From Methylorubrum aminovorans (GTDB lineage Bacteria > Pseudomonadota > Alphaproteobacteria > Rhizobiales > Beijerinckiaceae), in assembly GCF_022179725.1 (NCBI RefSeq), contig NZ_BPRC01000017.1, positions 1-64,000 of the forward strand: a stretch of 64,000 nt of DNA. Direction: 5' to 3'. Shown here piece after piece: positions 1-8,846 of this stretch (position 1 is the first letter of the stretch; each line of letters begins with the position of its first letter). The position numbers and the translations under genes are program-made. The notes below the pieces were generated by a model. That model saw only the letters and a list, made by a program, of their open reading frames with translations. It did no database searches and had not been told where the DNA came from.

Positions 1-421
1 AACAGCGCCGGAGACGACCAACACCCCGGGACAACAAGGACAGCGATCGCCCGATCCAGTCACCCGGATCAGCTCCGCTCCACCAACAATCCCGAAGACC
101 GCCAGAACCCCCGCCCCACCAACCGGTGGACCGCGGCGCCCCGTCGGTGAGGCAGCATTTATGGGGTCGCCGATCCGGCGTCAACGGCCAGATCGAAAAA
201 AGTTCCGCAGCTCATCACGCCAACATCACGGCCGTGCGACAGGTCGGACGGGACCGTGTCAGCGACGGGTGCACGGTCGCCTCAATCTGGACATGCTGGA
301 CTCGGACATCCGTTCGGTCGGCCACCCTTCATGCCTCGAACTCCCCTGTCGCTCGCATGGCGCGAGTCTGGTAGGACGAAGCGGCATCATCCGGTCCGAA
401 GCGCCGACGCAGAGGAAGTCC
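1..421. other. stretch without a supported gene at the window edge
   Basis: No complete gene is supported here. Plus frame 1 is open from base 1 to a TGA at 148-150 and would encode a polar Pro/Arg/Asn-rich tail, so it could be the 3' end of a gene starting outside the window, but composition alone does not decide this. One minus-strand frame is also open to the window edge without a good start codon. The region must contain the promoter of the downstream M23 peptidase; no clear -35/-10 pair was recognised. Confidence 0.4.
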
Positions 422-2509
422 GTGACGCGCGAGCGACTGAAGATCGGGGGAACGGCCGGGACGGCGAAGCAGCGCCCGCCGACGCTGCCGCGCGGCGTCG
501 AGCCGCCGCTCAACCTCCTGGGTGCGGACGCCCGGCAAATCGACCGCCGCGACGTCAACCTGCGCTGGCTCTGTGCCAGCGCGCTCACCGGCATCACCGG
601 CGTGCTCCTGATGGGCGCGGCGATTCACGTCTCGCTCCAGGGCGAGGTATCGCTCGCCGCCGTGTCAGACCGGCCGAATCTCGGCCCCCGTCCGCAGACG
701 CAGGCGCCCGCCATCGAGGAAGCCGGCATCGCCTCGGCGCAGAAGGGCGACCGGCTGGTGCGCAACCTGATGATCGCCTCGGCCAAGCAGAGTTTCCGCA
801 CGCCGGTGACGGTGCGGCTCGGCGACCGGGAGATCATCAAGGTCCGGCCGTTTGTCCGGATCTCGTCCAACCTGTCGATGTCGACGGGCGTGTTCGCCAG
901 CGACATCCCCCGCTTCGATCCGATGAAGTTCGTCTCCGACGAGCCGCAGGAGCGCGCGCCCGATCCCGGCGCCGCGGACGCGCCGGGGGCCGAGGTCACT
1001 GTGGTTAAGCGCGACCTCGCCGAGATCGCGATCGATCCGGCGGCGCCGGCCCTCTCGGATGAGGACGTGACCGCCCAGATCGACGAAGAACGGCGCCTCG
1101 CGGCGGAAGCCGGACGCCGCACGGCCCTGCCGCTGGCGCCCCAGATCCTGCTCTCGCGCACCCTGCAGCAGGGCTCGGCCTTCGGTGGGTTTTCGGAAAG
1201 CAACGGAAAGGGCAAGCTCGGCGAGGACAACAGCCCGTTCAAGTCGATCGAGGTGCTCGTCGTCCCCGAGAACGTGACGAAGCTTGCCAAGGTGGAGCTC
1301 CGCTCAGGCGAGGCGCCGCTCGTGGAGGAGCGCGACCTCGCGCTCAAACGCGGCGAGACGCTCGACGGCGTTCTGAAAGCCACGGGGCACGCCTCCGATC
1401 CAGCGATTGCCGGTATCGTCACGGCGCTCGGCGGCCGGGCCAAGGTCGCGGGCCTGTCGGAAGGCCAGCAATTCCGCCTGCAGATCGCGCCCGGCCCGAA
1501 ACCCGGCGACGGGCGGCAGGTGACCCGGGTGGTGCTGTTCGGCGAGAGCGGCGTCCAGGCGATCGCGGCGATCAACGATCACGGCGCCTTCGTGCCCGTG
1601 GCGCCGCCCGTAGACGAGTCGCGGGGACGCTCGCGAGAGCAGGCTCAAGCTGACACGCCGGACGACGAGGAAGAGGACGAGGGCAACGGCCCGCGGCTCT
1701 ACCAGAGCCTCTACGAGACCGGGGCGCGCCACGAGGTGCCGCGCTCAACGGTCGAGGATATCGTCCGGATCTTCAGCTACGACATCGACTTCCAGCGCCG
1801 CATCTCGTCGGGCGACGGGATCGACCTGTTCTACACCTACGACGAGGAAGCCGGACCCGGCGCCTCCGAGCGGCCGGAACTGCTCTACGCGGCGCTCAAT
1901 CTCGGGGGCGAGTCGCGCAAGGTCTATCGCTTCCAGTCACCGGACGACGGCTCGATCGATTATCTCGACGAGCAGGGCCGCTCGCTGAAGAAGTTCCTGA
2001 TCCGCAAGCCCATCGCCGACGGCATCATGCGCTCGGGCTTCGGCTACCGGCGCCACCCGATCCTCGGCTACGCCAAGCTGCATACCGGCGTCGATTGGGC
2101 CAACCCGATCGGCACGCCGATCGTGGCCGCCGGCAACGGCACCGTGATCAAGGCGGAATGGGATTCAGGCTACGGCCGCCGGGTCGAGGTGCAGCACATC
2201 AACGGCTACGTCACGACCTACAACCACATGTCGCGCTTTGCCCGCGGCGTCAGCGCGGGCAGCCGTGTCCGACAGGGGCAGGTGATCGGCTATGTCGGCT
2301 CCACCGGTCTCTCCACCGGCGCCCACCTGCACTACGAGGTGATCATCAACGGCCACTTCGTCGATCCGATGAAGATCCGGGTGCCCCGCGGGCGCGAGCT
2401 CGACGGGCGCCTGCTCGCCGAGTTCAAGCGCCAGCGCGACCAGACCGAGGCGACGATGCAGAAGTCGAAGACCGCGACAGCCATGGCGCAGCGCGACGCG
2501 ATGCGGTGA
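422..2509 (+). CDS. membrane-anchored M23 family metallopeptidase (murein endopeptidase type)
   Basis: Zinc-dependent peptidase of the LytM/M23 type, expected to cut peptidoglycan cross-links or activate amidases in the periplasm. The C-terminal domain carries both zinc motifs: HxxxD at residues 554-558 and HLH at 635-637, each in its usual context. A single transmembrane segment lies near residues 48-70, followed by a long Pro/Glu-rich periplasmic spacer, so the topology is N-in with the catalytic domain outside. The frame is open further upstream to 161, but that extension is Arg-rich and lacks a domain; the GTG at 422 gives a compact 695-aa protein with a short cytoplasmic tail. The gene stands alone, convergent with gluQ after 167 bases. 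The substrate is not deducible from sequence. Confidence 0.88.
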   Translation: MTRERLKIGGTAGTAKQRPPTLPRGVEPPLNLLGADARQIDRRDVNLRWLCASALTGITGVLLMGAAIHVSLQGEVSLAAVSDRPNLGPRPQTQAPAIEEAGIASAQKGDRLVRNLMIASAKQSFRTPVTVRLGDREIIKVRPFVRISSNLSMSTGVFASDIPRFDPMKFVSDEPQERAPDPGAADAPGAEVTVVKRDLAEIAIDPAAPALSDEDVTAQIDEERRLAAEAGRRTALPLAPQILLSRTLQQGSAFGGFSESNGKGKLGEDNSPFKSIEVLVVPENVTKLAKVELRSGEAPLVEERDLALKRGETLDGVLKATGHASDPAIAGIVTALGGRAKVAGLSEGQQFRLQIAPGPKPGDGRQVTRVVLFGESGVQAIAAINDHGAFVPVAPPVDESRGRSREQAQADTPDDEEEDEGNGPRLYQSLYETGARHEVPRSTVEDIVRIFSYDIDFQRRISSGDGIDLFYTYDEEAGPGASERPELLYAALNLGGESRKVYRFQSPDDGSIDYLDEQGRSLKKFLIRKPIADGIMRSGFGYRRHPILGYAKLHTGVDWANPIGTPIVAAGNGTVIKAEWDSGYGRRVEVQHINGYVTTYNHMSRFARGVSAGSRVRQGQVIGYVGSTGLSTGAHLHYEVIINGHFVDPMKIRVPRGRELDGRLLAEFKRQRDQTEATMQKSKTATAMAQRDAMR

Positions 2510-2676
2510 CACGCAGAGGAAAGATCGGTGCGGCGGGCGCCCAGGCCGACACAATCAGGATCGCGCGAAACAATCGCATCGTGCCTGGCCCCCTGACGGC
2601 CGCCCGCCGCCCCTCACGGATTCCCGAAGGACCGATGTGGCACAAGCCCCGGTGAGACGCTGGATCAACCAAAGGT

Positions 2677-3588
2677 TCAAAACCCGAGCCCTGTCCGTAC
2701 ATCCTCGGCGGTGATGCCACGGGCGCGCAGGTCGGCGAGGGATTCGGAGCTCTTCGACTTGGCGAGCTTCTCGCCGTCCTCGTCTCGGATCAAGGCGTGG
2801 TGGTGATAGGCCGGCGACGGAAGGCCTAAGAGGCGCTGCAGCAAGGCGTGGAGATCGGTTGCCGCCTCCAGATCCTGCCCGCGCACCACATGGGTGATCC
2901 CCTGCAGAGCGTCGTCGCAGACGACCGCGAGATGGTAGCTCGTCGGCACGTCGCGCCGGACGATCACCGCGTCACCCCATCGGCTCGGCGCGGCGGCGAC
3001 AGTCTCCAGAGCGCCGTCATCGGGTGAGAAGCGGCGGATGACGGGTGGTTCGGAAACGGAACGAAGCGCTGCCGGCATGTCGAGGCGCCAGGTATGCGGC
3101 TCCCCCCGCTCGCGGCACGCCGTCGCTTCGTCGTTCGACAGGTGGCGGCAGGTGCCTGGATACAGGGGGGCGCCGTCAGGATCGCGCGGCGCCCATTCGC
3201 CGCTTGCCGCGCGGGCCGCGACCTTCGCCGCAATCTGCCCCCGCGAGCAGAAGCAGGGATAGATCAGGCCGCGGGCTGCCAATGCATCGCGCGCGGCAGC
3301 GTAGTCCGGAAAATGCTCGGATTGGCGGCGGACGAGCGCCTCGAAGCGCAGCCCGAGCCAATCGAGGTCGGTGAGGATGCCGGCCACGAATTCCGGCCGG
3401 GACCGGCCGAGATCAATATCCTCGATGCGCAGCAACAGACGGCCGCCGAGCCGCTCGGCGATGTGCGCGTTCAGAAGCGCGGAATAGGCGTGGCCGAGAT
3501 GCAGGCGGCCGTTCGGGCTCGGCGCGAAGCGCAAGACCGGCTCGTTTGCCCGCATCCTCCCGTCAGACAGCCAGCCCTCCTCCTCCAC
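2677..3588 (-). CDS. gluQ: glutamyl-Q tRNA(Asp) synthetase
   Basis: A truncated class I glutamyl-tRNA synthetase paralogue that attaches glutamate to queuosine at the anticodon wobble position of tRNA-Asp. The N-terminal FAPSPNG leads into HLGH (residues 30-33, HIGH box). CxC (112/114) with Tyr143 and Cys147 forms the zinc site. KLAKS (274-278) is the KMSKS-type loop. The protein is about 300 aa and ends soon after KLAKS, without the anticodon-binding domain, which is diagnostic of GluQ rather than GltX. The start is GTG at 3588; an ATG at 3555 is an alternative, but its GGGAGG lies directly against the start codon. It follows the small membrane protein gene at 3598-3891 by 9 bases, so the two are probably cotranscribed. 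Confidence 0.92.
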   Translation of the reverse strand: MEEEGWLSDGRMRANEPVLRFAPSPNGRLHLGHAYSALLNAHIAERLGGRLLLRIEDIDLGRSRPEFVAGILTDLDWLGLRFEALVRRQSEHFPDYAAARDALAARGLIYPCFCSRGQIAAKVAARAASGEWAPRDPDGAPLYPGTCRHLSNDEATACRERGEPHTWRLDMPAALRSVSEPPVIRRFSPDDGALETVAAAPSRWGDAVIVRRDVPTSYHLAVVCDDALQGITHVVRGQDLEAATDLHALLQRLLGLPSPAYHHHALIRDEDGEKLAKSKSSESLADLRARGITAEDVRTGLGF

Positions 3589-3597
3589 GGCTCCGGG

Positions 3598-3891
3598 TCA
3601 CGGCTCTCCGGCGCTGCCCAGGCAGGTCATGGGACCGGGCGTGCAGGCGATGCCCGGCAACGAACAGGCGACCTCCTCCCCGATACGGCGGCAGACCTTG
3701 CAGCCGTCGCCCCACTCGGCGCAGCTCGGATTCTGTGCCGGATCCGAGAGCGGGGCCGGGGCGGCGTGATGGGCGGGGCGCGGCCCCAGGGCTCCAATCA
3801 GAACGGTCGCGGCGACGAGGGCGATCACGGCCCAGGTCACCCGGCGGTCGAGGCGGGCGGTCTGCGGATCGGGTGAGAGGTCGGCGGCCAT
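3598..3891 (-). CDS. small single-pass membrane protein with Cys-rich C-terminus, unknown function
   Basis: 97 aa. An N-terminal cytoplasmic stretch of about 17 residues is followed by one hydrophobic helix (about residues 18-36) and a Pro/Ala linker. The second half contains seven cysteines, including a CKVC motif, probably disulfide-bonded or metal-binding outside the membrane. It lies 9 bases upstream of gluQ on the same strand, which suggests a shared transcript but gives no functional clue. I do not recognise the family. The codon pattern (G/C at third positions) and close packing with gluQ support a real gene. Confidence 0.6.
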   Translation of the reverse strand: MAADLSPDPQTARLDRRVTWAVIALVAATVLIGALGPRPAHHAAPAPLSDPAQNPSCAEWGDGCKVCRRIGEEVACSLPGIACTPGPMTCLGSAGEP

Positions 3892-4149
3892 GGCAGCGGT
3901 GTTCGCGCGGATACCGGAGGACTGTCAACGTTGCCGGCCCGGCAGGCCATGGCGGAGGCCGGGCAGGTTCTTCGGCCGTCGCTCACGAAATTGTGGGCGT
4001 TGCACGCAAGCGTCACAGGCAATCTGTGCATGCGAGGCGGGAACCTCCGGCACGCTCGTTGCGATGACGCAAACCGGACGATCAAGACGCACACTCAGCA
4101 AGAAGCGCCCTCGGGAGGAGAGACCCACGCCACCACGGAGCCTCCACGC

Positions 4150-4368
4150 ATGCTCTACGGCCTCTACTTCCTGACCTGCATGGTCGCGAACCCCACTCAC
4201 TGCGTCATGCGGGTTCACCGCTTCAACGAAGATATCGTCACTCCGCAGCAATGCCTCTCGGTGGCCCAGCCGCAGATGGCGGCGTGGCAGAACGCGCACG
4301 GCGACCGCTGGCGGGTCGCCCGCTTCCGCTGCGGTGCGCCGCCGCGGGATGACGGGACACGGATCTAG
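4150..4368 (+). CDS. small protein of 72 aa, unknown function
   Basis: Begins MLYGLYFLTCMVANP and ends in a charged, Arg-rich tail with two further cysteines. The first 12 or so residues are hydrophobic and could be a signal or membrane segment. An in-frame upstream extension to 3931 exists, but it overlaps the promoter area of the divergent membrane-protein gene and reads like non-coding sequence. I recall similar short proteins with this N-terminus in Rhizobiales, without an assigned role. The stop codon TAG (4366-4368) is the first triplet of a dispersed repeat border (see 4366-4470), so the original 3' end may have been altered. Confidence 0.5.
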   Translation: MLYGLYFLTCMVANPTHCVMRVHRFNEDIVTPQQCLSVAQPQMAAWQNAHGDRWRVARFRCGAPPRDDGTRI

Positions 4369-4470
4369 AGCATCGTCCCGGAAGGTGGCCACCGGCTTTC
4401 GGAAAAAGACGATGCGGACATAAGAGGATAGAGCATCGTGCTGGATCTGATGTCCAGCACGATGCTCTAA
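4366..4470. repeat. composite palindromic repeat, family A copy 1
   Basis: Two hairpins in tandem. Hairpin B (4370-4415) has 8-base arms GCATCGTC/GACGATGC enclosing an inner inverted repeat. Hairpin A has perfect 17-base arms at 4429-4445 (TAGAGCATCGTGCTGGA) and 4453-4469 with a 7-base loop. It lies between the convergent 72-aa gene and htpG, where hairpin A could also act as a transcription terminator. Related copies are at 28491-28590 and 56645-56727, with a degenerate one near 22034-22085. This copy is in the opposite orientation to those at 28.5 and 56.6 kb. Confidence 0.85.
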
Positions 4471-4501
4471 ACCTTCCGCATCCCGCCCCTTCCCCGAGCC
4501 C

Positions 4502-6376
4502 TTACGACGCCGGCTTGGCGGGGGTGCCCGCCAGCGCCGCCGCGACGGCACGGGCGAAGGCCACCGGATCGCGCGGCGTGTCGCCATCCTGAACGCGGGC
4601 GAGGTCGAGCAGCGTGCCGGCCTCGGCCTTCAGATCCTCGCCGGCCTCGGCCCGGTCGTTGAGCGACCGGATCAGGGGATGGCGCGGGTTGATCTCCAGG
4701 ATCGGCGCGGAGCCGCCGAAGCCGCGGCCGGCCCGGCGCAGCAGGCGCTGCATCTGCAGGTCGGGGCCCATGCCGGAGGCGGCGAGCACCACGGCACTGT
4801 CGACAAGGCGGTCCGTGGTCCGCACGTCGGAGACGTCGGGCTCCAGCGCGAGCTTGAGGGCGGCCACCAATTTGTCGGCCGGGGGCGCCTCCTCAGCCGC
4901 CTCGCCCTCGGGCTTGAGCTTGGCGAGGTCGGCCGAGCCTTGCGTGACCGAGCGCAGAGGCTTGTCCTCGAACTTGCCCAACTGCTCCGGCCAGAACGCA
5001 TCGACGTGGTCGGACAGCAGCAGCACCTCGACCCCGCGGGCACGGAATCCTTCGAGCTGGGCGGAGTTCTTGAGCGCCTCCACGTCGTCGGCGACGAGGT
5101 AGTAGATCGCCTCCTGCTCCGGCTTCATCCGCGCGACGTAGTCGGGCAGCGAGGTCCAGCCCTCTTGCGTGGACGAGCGGAAGCGCAGCAGCGGTGCGAT
5201 CTCGGCGCGGCGCTCGAAATCCTCGTAGATGCCTTCCTTCAGCACCGAGCCGAAATTCTCGAAGAACTTCTGGTATTCCTCGGCCTTCTCCGCGTTCTTC
5301 GAGCGGCTCGACAGCTCGTTGATGACGCGGGTGGTCACGGCGCGGCGGATCTTCTGCAAGGTCGGCGTCGATTGCAGCATCTCGCGGGAGACGTTGAGCG
5401 GCAGATCGTCGGTATCGACCACGCCGTGGACGAAACGCAGCCAGTTCGGCAGCAACTCGGCCTCGTCGGTGATGAACATGCGCCGCACGTGCAGCCGCAC
5501 CTTGGAGCGCCGGTCATCCTCCATCGCCATGAACGGCTTCATGCTTGGCACGAACAGGAGGCCGGTGAATTCGAGTGCGCCCTCGGCCCGCCAGTGCAGC
5601 GTCGCCCAGGGCTCGTCGAAGCCGTGGCTGACGGTGCGGTAGAACTCCTTGTACTGCTCCTCGGTGATCTCGGATTTCGGCTTGCGCCAGAGGGCGGTGC
5701 CGCGGTTGGCCGCCTCCTCCTTGCCCTCCGCGTCGCGGATCGCGATCGGCACAGCGATGTTGTCGGCCCATTTGCGCACGACGTGGTCGAGCCGGTAGCT
5801 CTCCAGATACTCGTCGGCGTCCTCTTTGAGGTGCAGTACGATGTCGGTGCCGGCCTGCTCGCGGCTGGCCGGCTCCAGGGTGTAGCTGCCCTTGCCGTCG
5901 GAGGCCCAGGTCCAGGCCTCGTCCGCGCCCGCCCGGCGCGAGGTGACGGTGACGCGGTCGGCCACCATGAAGGCGGAGTAGAAGCCGACGCCGAACTGGC
6001 CGATCAGGCTCGGGCGCAGATCCTCGCCCTCGCCGCCCTTGGTCTCGCCGAGCGCCTGGGAGAAGGCGCGGGTGCCGGAGCGGGCGATGGTGCCGAGGTT
6101 CTGGGCCAGATCCTCCTTGCTCATGCCGATGCCGGAATCGGAGATGGTGAGCGTGCGCGCCGCCTTGTCGGGGGCGATCAGCACCCGGGCGTCGGAGGGG
6201 AGCGCCAGGGCCTCGTTGGTCAGCGCCTCGAAGCGGCGCCGGTCGGTCGCGTCGGCAGCATTGGCCACCAGTTCGCGCAAAAAGATCTCGCGGTCGGAAT
6301 AGAGCGCGTGGACGACGAGATCCAACAGGCGCCCGACCTCGGCACCGAATTCGTGCCGCTCTACCGTCTCGCTCAA
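4502..6376 (-). CDS. htpG: molecular chaperone HtpG (Hsp90)
   Basis: Cytosolic ATP-dependent chaperone of the Hsp90 family. The N-terminal GHKL ATPase has the RELVANAADA ATP-binding helix, the DSGIGM loop and the GQFGVGFYSAF lid/glycine motif; middle and C-terminal dimerisation domains follow. The likely start is TTG at 6376, preceded by GGGGAG with a 7-base spacer, giving 624 aa, the normal bacterial length. The frame is open upstream to 6490, but that segment is Arg/Pro-rich and not homologous to HtpG. The gene is monocistronic, facing the 72-aa gene across a strong hairpin. No heat-shock (sigma-32) promoter was recognised upstream. Confidence 0.95.
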   Translation of the reverse strand: MSETVERHEFGAEVGRLLDLVVHALYSDREIFLRELVANAADATDRRRFEALTNEALALPSDARVLIAPDKAARTLTISDSGIGMSKEDLAQNLGTIARSGTRAFSQALGETKGGEGEDLRPSLIGQFGVGFYSAFMVADRVTVTSRRAGADEAWTWASDGKGSYTLEPASREQAGTDIVLHLKEDADEYLESYRLDHVVRKWADNIAVPIAIRDAEGKEEAANRGTALWRKPKSEITEEQYKEFYRTVSHGFDEPWATLHWRAEGALEFTGLLFVPSMKPFMAMEDDRRSKVRLHVRRMFITDEAELLPNWLRFVHGVVDTDDLPLNVSREMLQSTPTLQKIRRAVTTRVINELSSRSKNAEKAEEYQKFFENFGSVLKEGIYEDFERRAEIAPLLRFRSSTQEGWTSLPDYVARMKPEQEAIYYLVADDVEALKNSAQLEGFRARGVEVLLLSDHVDAFWPEQLGKFEDKPLRSVTQGSADLAKLKPEGEAAEEAPPADKLVAALKLALEPDVSDVRTTDRLVDSAVVLAASGMGPDLQMQRLLRRAGRGFGGSAPILEINPRHPLIRSLNDRAEAGEDLKAEAGTLLDLARVQDGDTPRDPVAFARAVAAALAGTPAKPAS

Positions 6377-6528
6377 AAGCTTACTCCCCGTCTGGCGTGC
6401 CGCACCGGAACGCCTGCGCGGACGCGGCGGGTGTTCGGCCGAACACGCGAAAAGCGGGGGCGATATGCCCATGGCAAGACGGCAATTCAATCGCCGTGGG
6501 CGTGAGCCGGCAGCGAAATCGTCGCGTT

Positions 6529-6879
6529 TCAGGCTGCCAGGGCTGTCGGTGCCGCGGGGTTCACGGCCGGCGCCGCCTCGATCCGCCTGTGCACCGTGTC
6601 GAACGCGGTGCGGATGGCCGCCACCGCATCCTCGACCGCGACCAGGGCGGCGAGTTGCACGTTGCCGGGAATCTCGCAGACGCGGCGCGTCGCCAGCACA
6701 ATGGAATGCTCGAGCCGCAACAGTTCTTCCTCGGCACGCGCACCGGAAAGATCGGCCAACCGCTGAAGTGCGGCTTCGAGAGCATGGCGCAAGACAAGTG
6801 TTCTCACGCGATCCTGTAGGATCGCCCGGTCGTTTGGCTTCATGTGTGGAGATACCTGCCGAATCGCGAGGACGATCAT
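6529..6879 (-). CDS. small helical protein, unknown function
   Basis: About 116 aa from an ATG at 6879 (AGGA four bases upstream) or 104 aa from ATG 6843. The sequence is alpha-helical in character, rich in Ala, Leu, Arg and Glu, with heptad-like spacing (residues about 15-100), and ends in a Pro/Ala tail. There are no transmembrane segments, cysteines or catalytic motifs that I recognise. It lies upstream of htpG on the same strand but 152 bases away, so cotranscription is uncertain. It could be a small coiled-coil regulatory protein; no function is proposed. Confidence 0.5.
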   Translation of the reverse strand: MIVLAIRQVSPHMKPNDRAILQDRVRTLVLRHALEAALQRLADLSGARAEEELLRLEHSIVLATRRVCEIPGNVQLAALVAVEDAVAAIRTAFDTVHRRIEAAPAVNPAAPTALAA

Positions 6880-7163
6880 GTCATCCTGCCCGCAGCCGTG
6901 CAGTTTCTTTTCTGCAACATTCGTAAAAAGGCACAAGCACGACCGGAACCATTTCAGCATTCCGGGAATCCGATCGCCTCGAGCAACCCTCAATCGCAGA
7001 CATCAGGAAGCCTCGGCCGCAGGGAAGCCGGTTGCGCGGCCGGCGAATGCCCGGGCTGCGCGGACACCGAAAGCGTGGCGGTTGCCCTGCGCGTCTGCGC
7101 GTGGTCCTGATCCTGCTTCTCGGCCGCGTCCCGGCCGACCTCAGGTTTCGTCAGAGTCCGATC

Positions 7164-8759
7164 ATGCCCGATACGCCCGTCTTCGCCCATGCGGCCGTCG
7201 CCGCCCCCCACGCGCTCGCGGCTACGGCCGGGCAGAACGTGTTGGCGCAGGGGGGCAATGCCATCGAGGCGATGGTCGCCATGGCCGCGGCGATCGCGGT
7301 GGTCTACCCGCACATGAACGGCATCGGCGGCGACGGCTTCTGGCTGATCCGGGAAAAGAATGGCCGGGTGCGCGGCATCGAGGCCTGCGGCCCGGCCGGC
7401 CGGCTCGCCACCCGCGCCCGCTACCGGGAGAAGGGCCTCGAGGCGATCCCCTCCCGCGGCCCCGATGCGGCGGTGACGGTGGCCGGCACGGTCGGCGGCT
7501 GGCGCCTTGCCCTCGACATGGCCCGTGCCTTCGGCGGCCGCCTGCCCCTTGACGCGATCCTCGCCGACGCGATCCGCCACGCCCGCGCCGGCTGCCCGGT
7601 CTCGGCCTCGGAGGCGCGCTACGTGCCGAAGGAACTCGACACGCTCCACGACGCCCCGAATTTTGCAGCGACCTATCTCGATGACGGCAAGCCCTACGCG
7701 GCGGGCGCGGTCCGGGCGCAGCCGCAGCTCGCCGACACCCTGACCCAACTCGTCCATGCCGGGCTCGACGACTTCTACCGCGGCGATATCGGCCGCGAGA
7801 TCGCTGCCGATCTGGAGCGCCTCGGCGCGCCGGTGACCCGCGCCGACCTCGAAGCCTATTCGGCCAAGGAGCGGGCGCCCCTGATGCTGCGTCGGCGCGA
7901 CGCCACGCTCTACAACTTCCCGCCGCCGACCCAGGGTCTCGCGGCGCTGATCATCCTCGGGATCTTCGACCGGCTGAACATCGCCGAGCCGGAGAGCACC
8001 GCGCATTATCACGGGCTGATCGAGGCGACGAAGCGCGCCTTCGCCATCCGGGACCGTTTCGTCACCGATTTCGACCGCCTCAAAGGCGACCCGGCCGCCT
8101 TCCTCGATGCCAAGCGCCTCGACCGCGAGGCGGCGCTGATCGACATGGCGCGCGCGGCGAGCATCCCCGTGCGCTCGGGCGAGGGCGACACCGTCTGGAT
8201 GGGCGCCATCGACAACGAGGGCATGGCGGTGTCCTTCATCCAGTCGGTCTACTGGGAATACGGCTCCGGCACGGTGCTGCCTGCGACGGGCATCTGCTGG
8301 CAGAACCGCGGCATGTCGTTCTCGCTCGATCCGAACGCGGTGAACCCGCTGGAGCCGGGCCGGCGCCCGTTCCACACCCTGATCCCGGCGCTGGCCGCCT
8401 TCGACGACGGCCGGGTGATGTCCTACGGCTCCATGGGCGGCGACGGGCAGCCGCAATTCCAAGCCCAGATTTTCTCGCGCTACGCCGATTACAAAATGTC
8501 GGTGGCCGACGCCGTCGACGCGCCGCGCCTGCTCTACGGCCGCACCTGGGGCGCAGAGTCGCTCAGCGTGAAGGTCGAGGACCGCTTCGATCCGGGCTGC
8601 ATCGCAGCGCTCCGGCGCCTCGGCCACGACATCGAAGAGCTGGGCGGTGCCTATATCGACTCGCTCGGGCATGCCGGCATGCTGGTGCGCCACATCAAGG
8701 ACGGACGGATCGAAGCAACGCACGATCCGCGCTCAGACGGCGGCGCGGCGGGACTCTGA
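7164..8759 (+). CDS. gamma-glutamyltransferase family protein (Ntn hydrolase)
   Basis: 531 aa, the size of the GGT precursor. The family cleaves itself before a Thr nucleophile, then hydrolyses or transfers gamma-glutamyl groups (for example from glutathione). The N-terminal region shows the GGNAIEAMVAMA and NGIGGDGF motifs; the predicted nucleophile is Thr343 in GDTVWMG. A GSMGGDGQPQ glycine-rich segment and the C-terminal HDPRSDGGA close match the family. After the nucleophile the usual THxS pattern reads TVWMG, and no signal peptide is visible, so this is a divergent, probably cytoplasmic subfamily and the substrate may not be glutathione. The start ATG at 7164 is the first that aligns with the family. 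Confidence 0.82.
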   Translation: MPDTPVFAHAAVAAPHALAATAGQNVLAQGGNAIEAMVAMAAAIAVVYPHMNGIGGDGFWLIREKNGRVRGIEACGPAGRLATRARYREKGLEAIPSRGPDAAVTVAGTVGGWRLALDMARAFGGRLPLDAILADAIRHARAGCPVSASEARYVPKELDTLHDAPNFAATYLDDGKPYAAGAVRAQPQLADTLTQLVHAGLDDFYRGDIGREIAADLERLGAPVTRADLEAYSAKERAPLMLRRRDATLYNFPPPTQGLAALIILGIFDRLNIAEPESTAHYHGLIEATKRAFAIRDRFVTDFDRLKGDPAAFLDAKRLDREAALIDMARAASIPVRSGEGDTVWMGAIDNEGMAVSFIQSVYWEYGSGTVLPATGICWQNRGMSFSLDPNAVNPLEPGRRPFHTLIPALAAFDDGRVMSYGSMGGDGQPQFQAQIFSRYADYKMSVADAVDAPRLLYGRTWGAESLSVKVEDRFDPGCIAALRRLGHDIEELGGAYIDSLGHAGMLVRHIKDGRIEATHDPRSDGGAAGL

Positions 8760-8846
8760 GGCGGGCCAGGGTTACACCACCCGAGGCACGCGATACCTTC
8801 CGCGCAAACGCCCGCCCGACAAGCGGGCATGATGGGAGGCACCGCC

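Noticed and set aside
4679..6505. 608-codon plus-strand ORF opposite htpG
   Set aside because: Antisense shadow; HtpG motifs on the minus strand are unambiguous.
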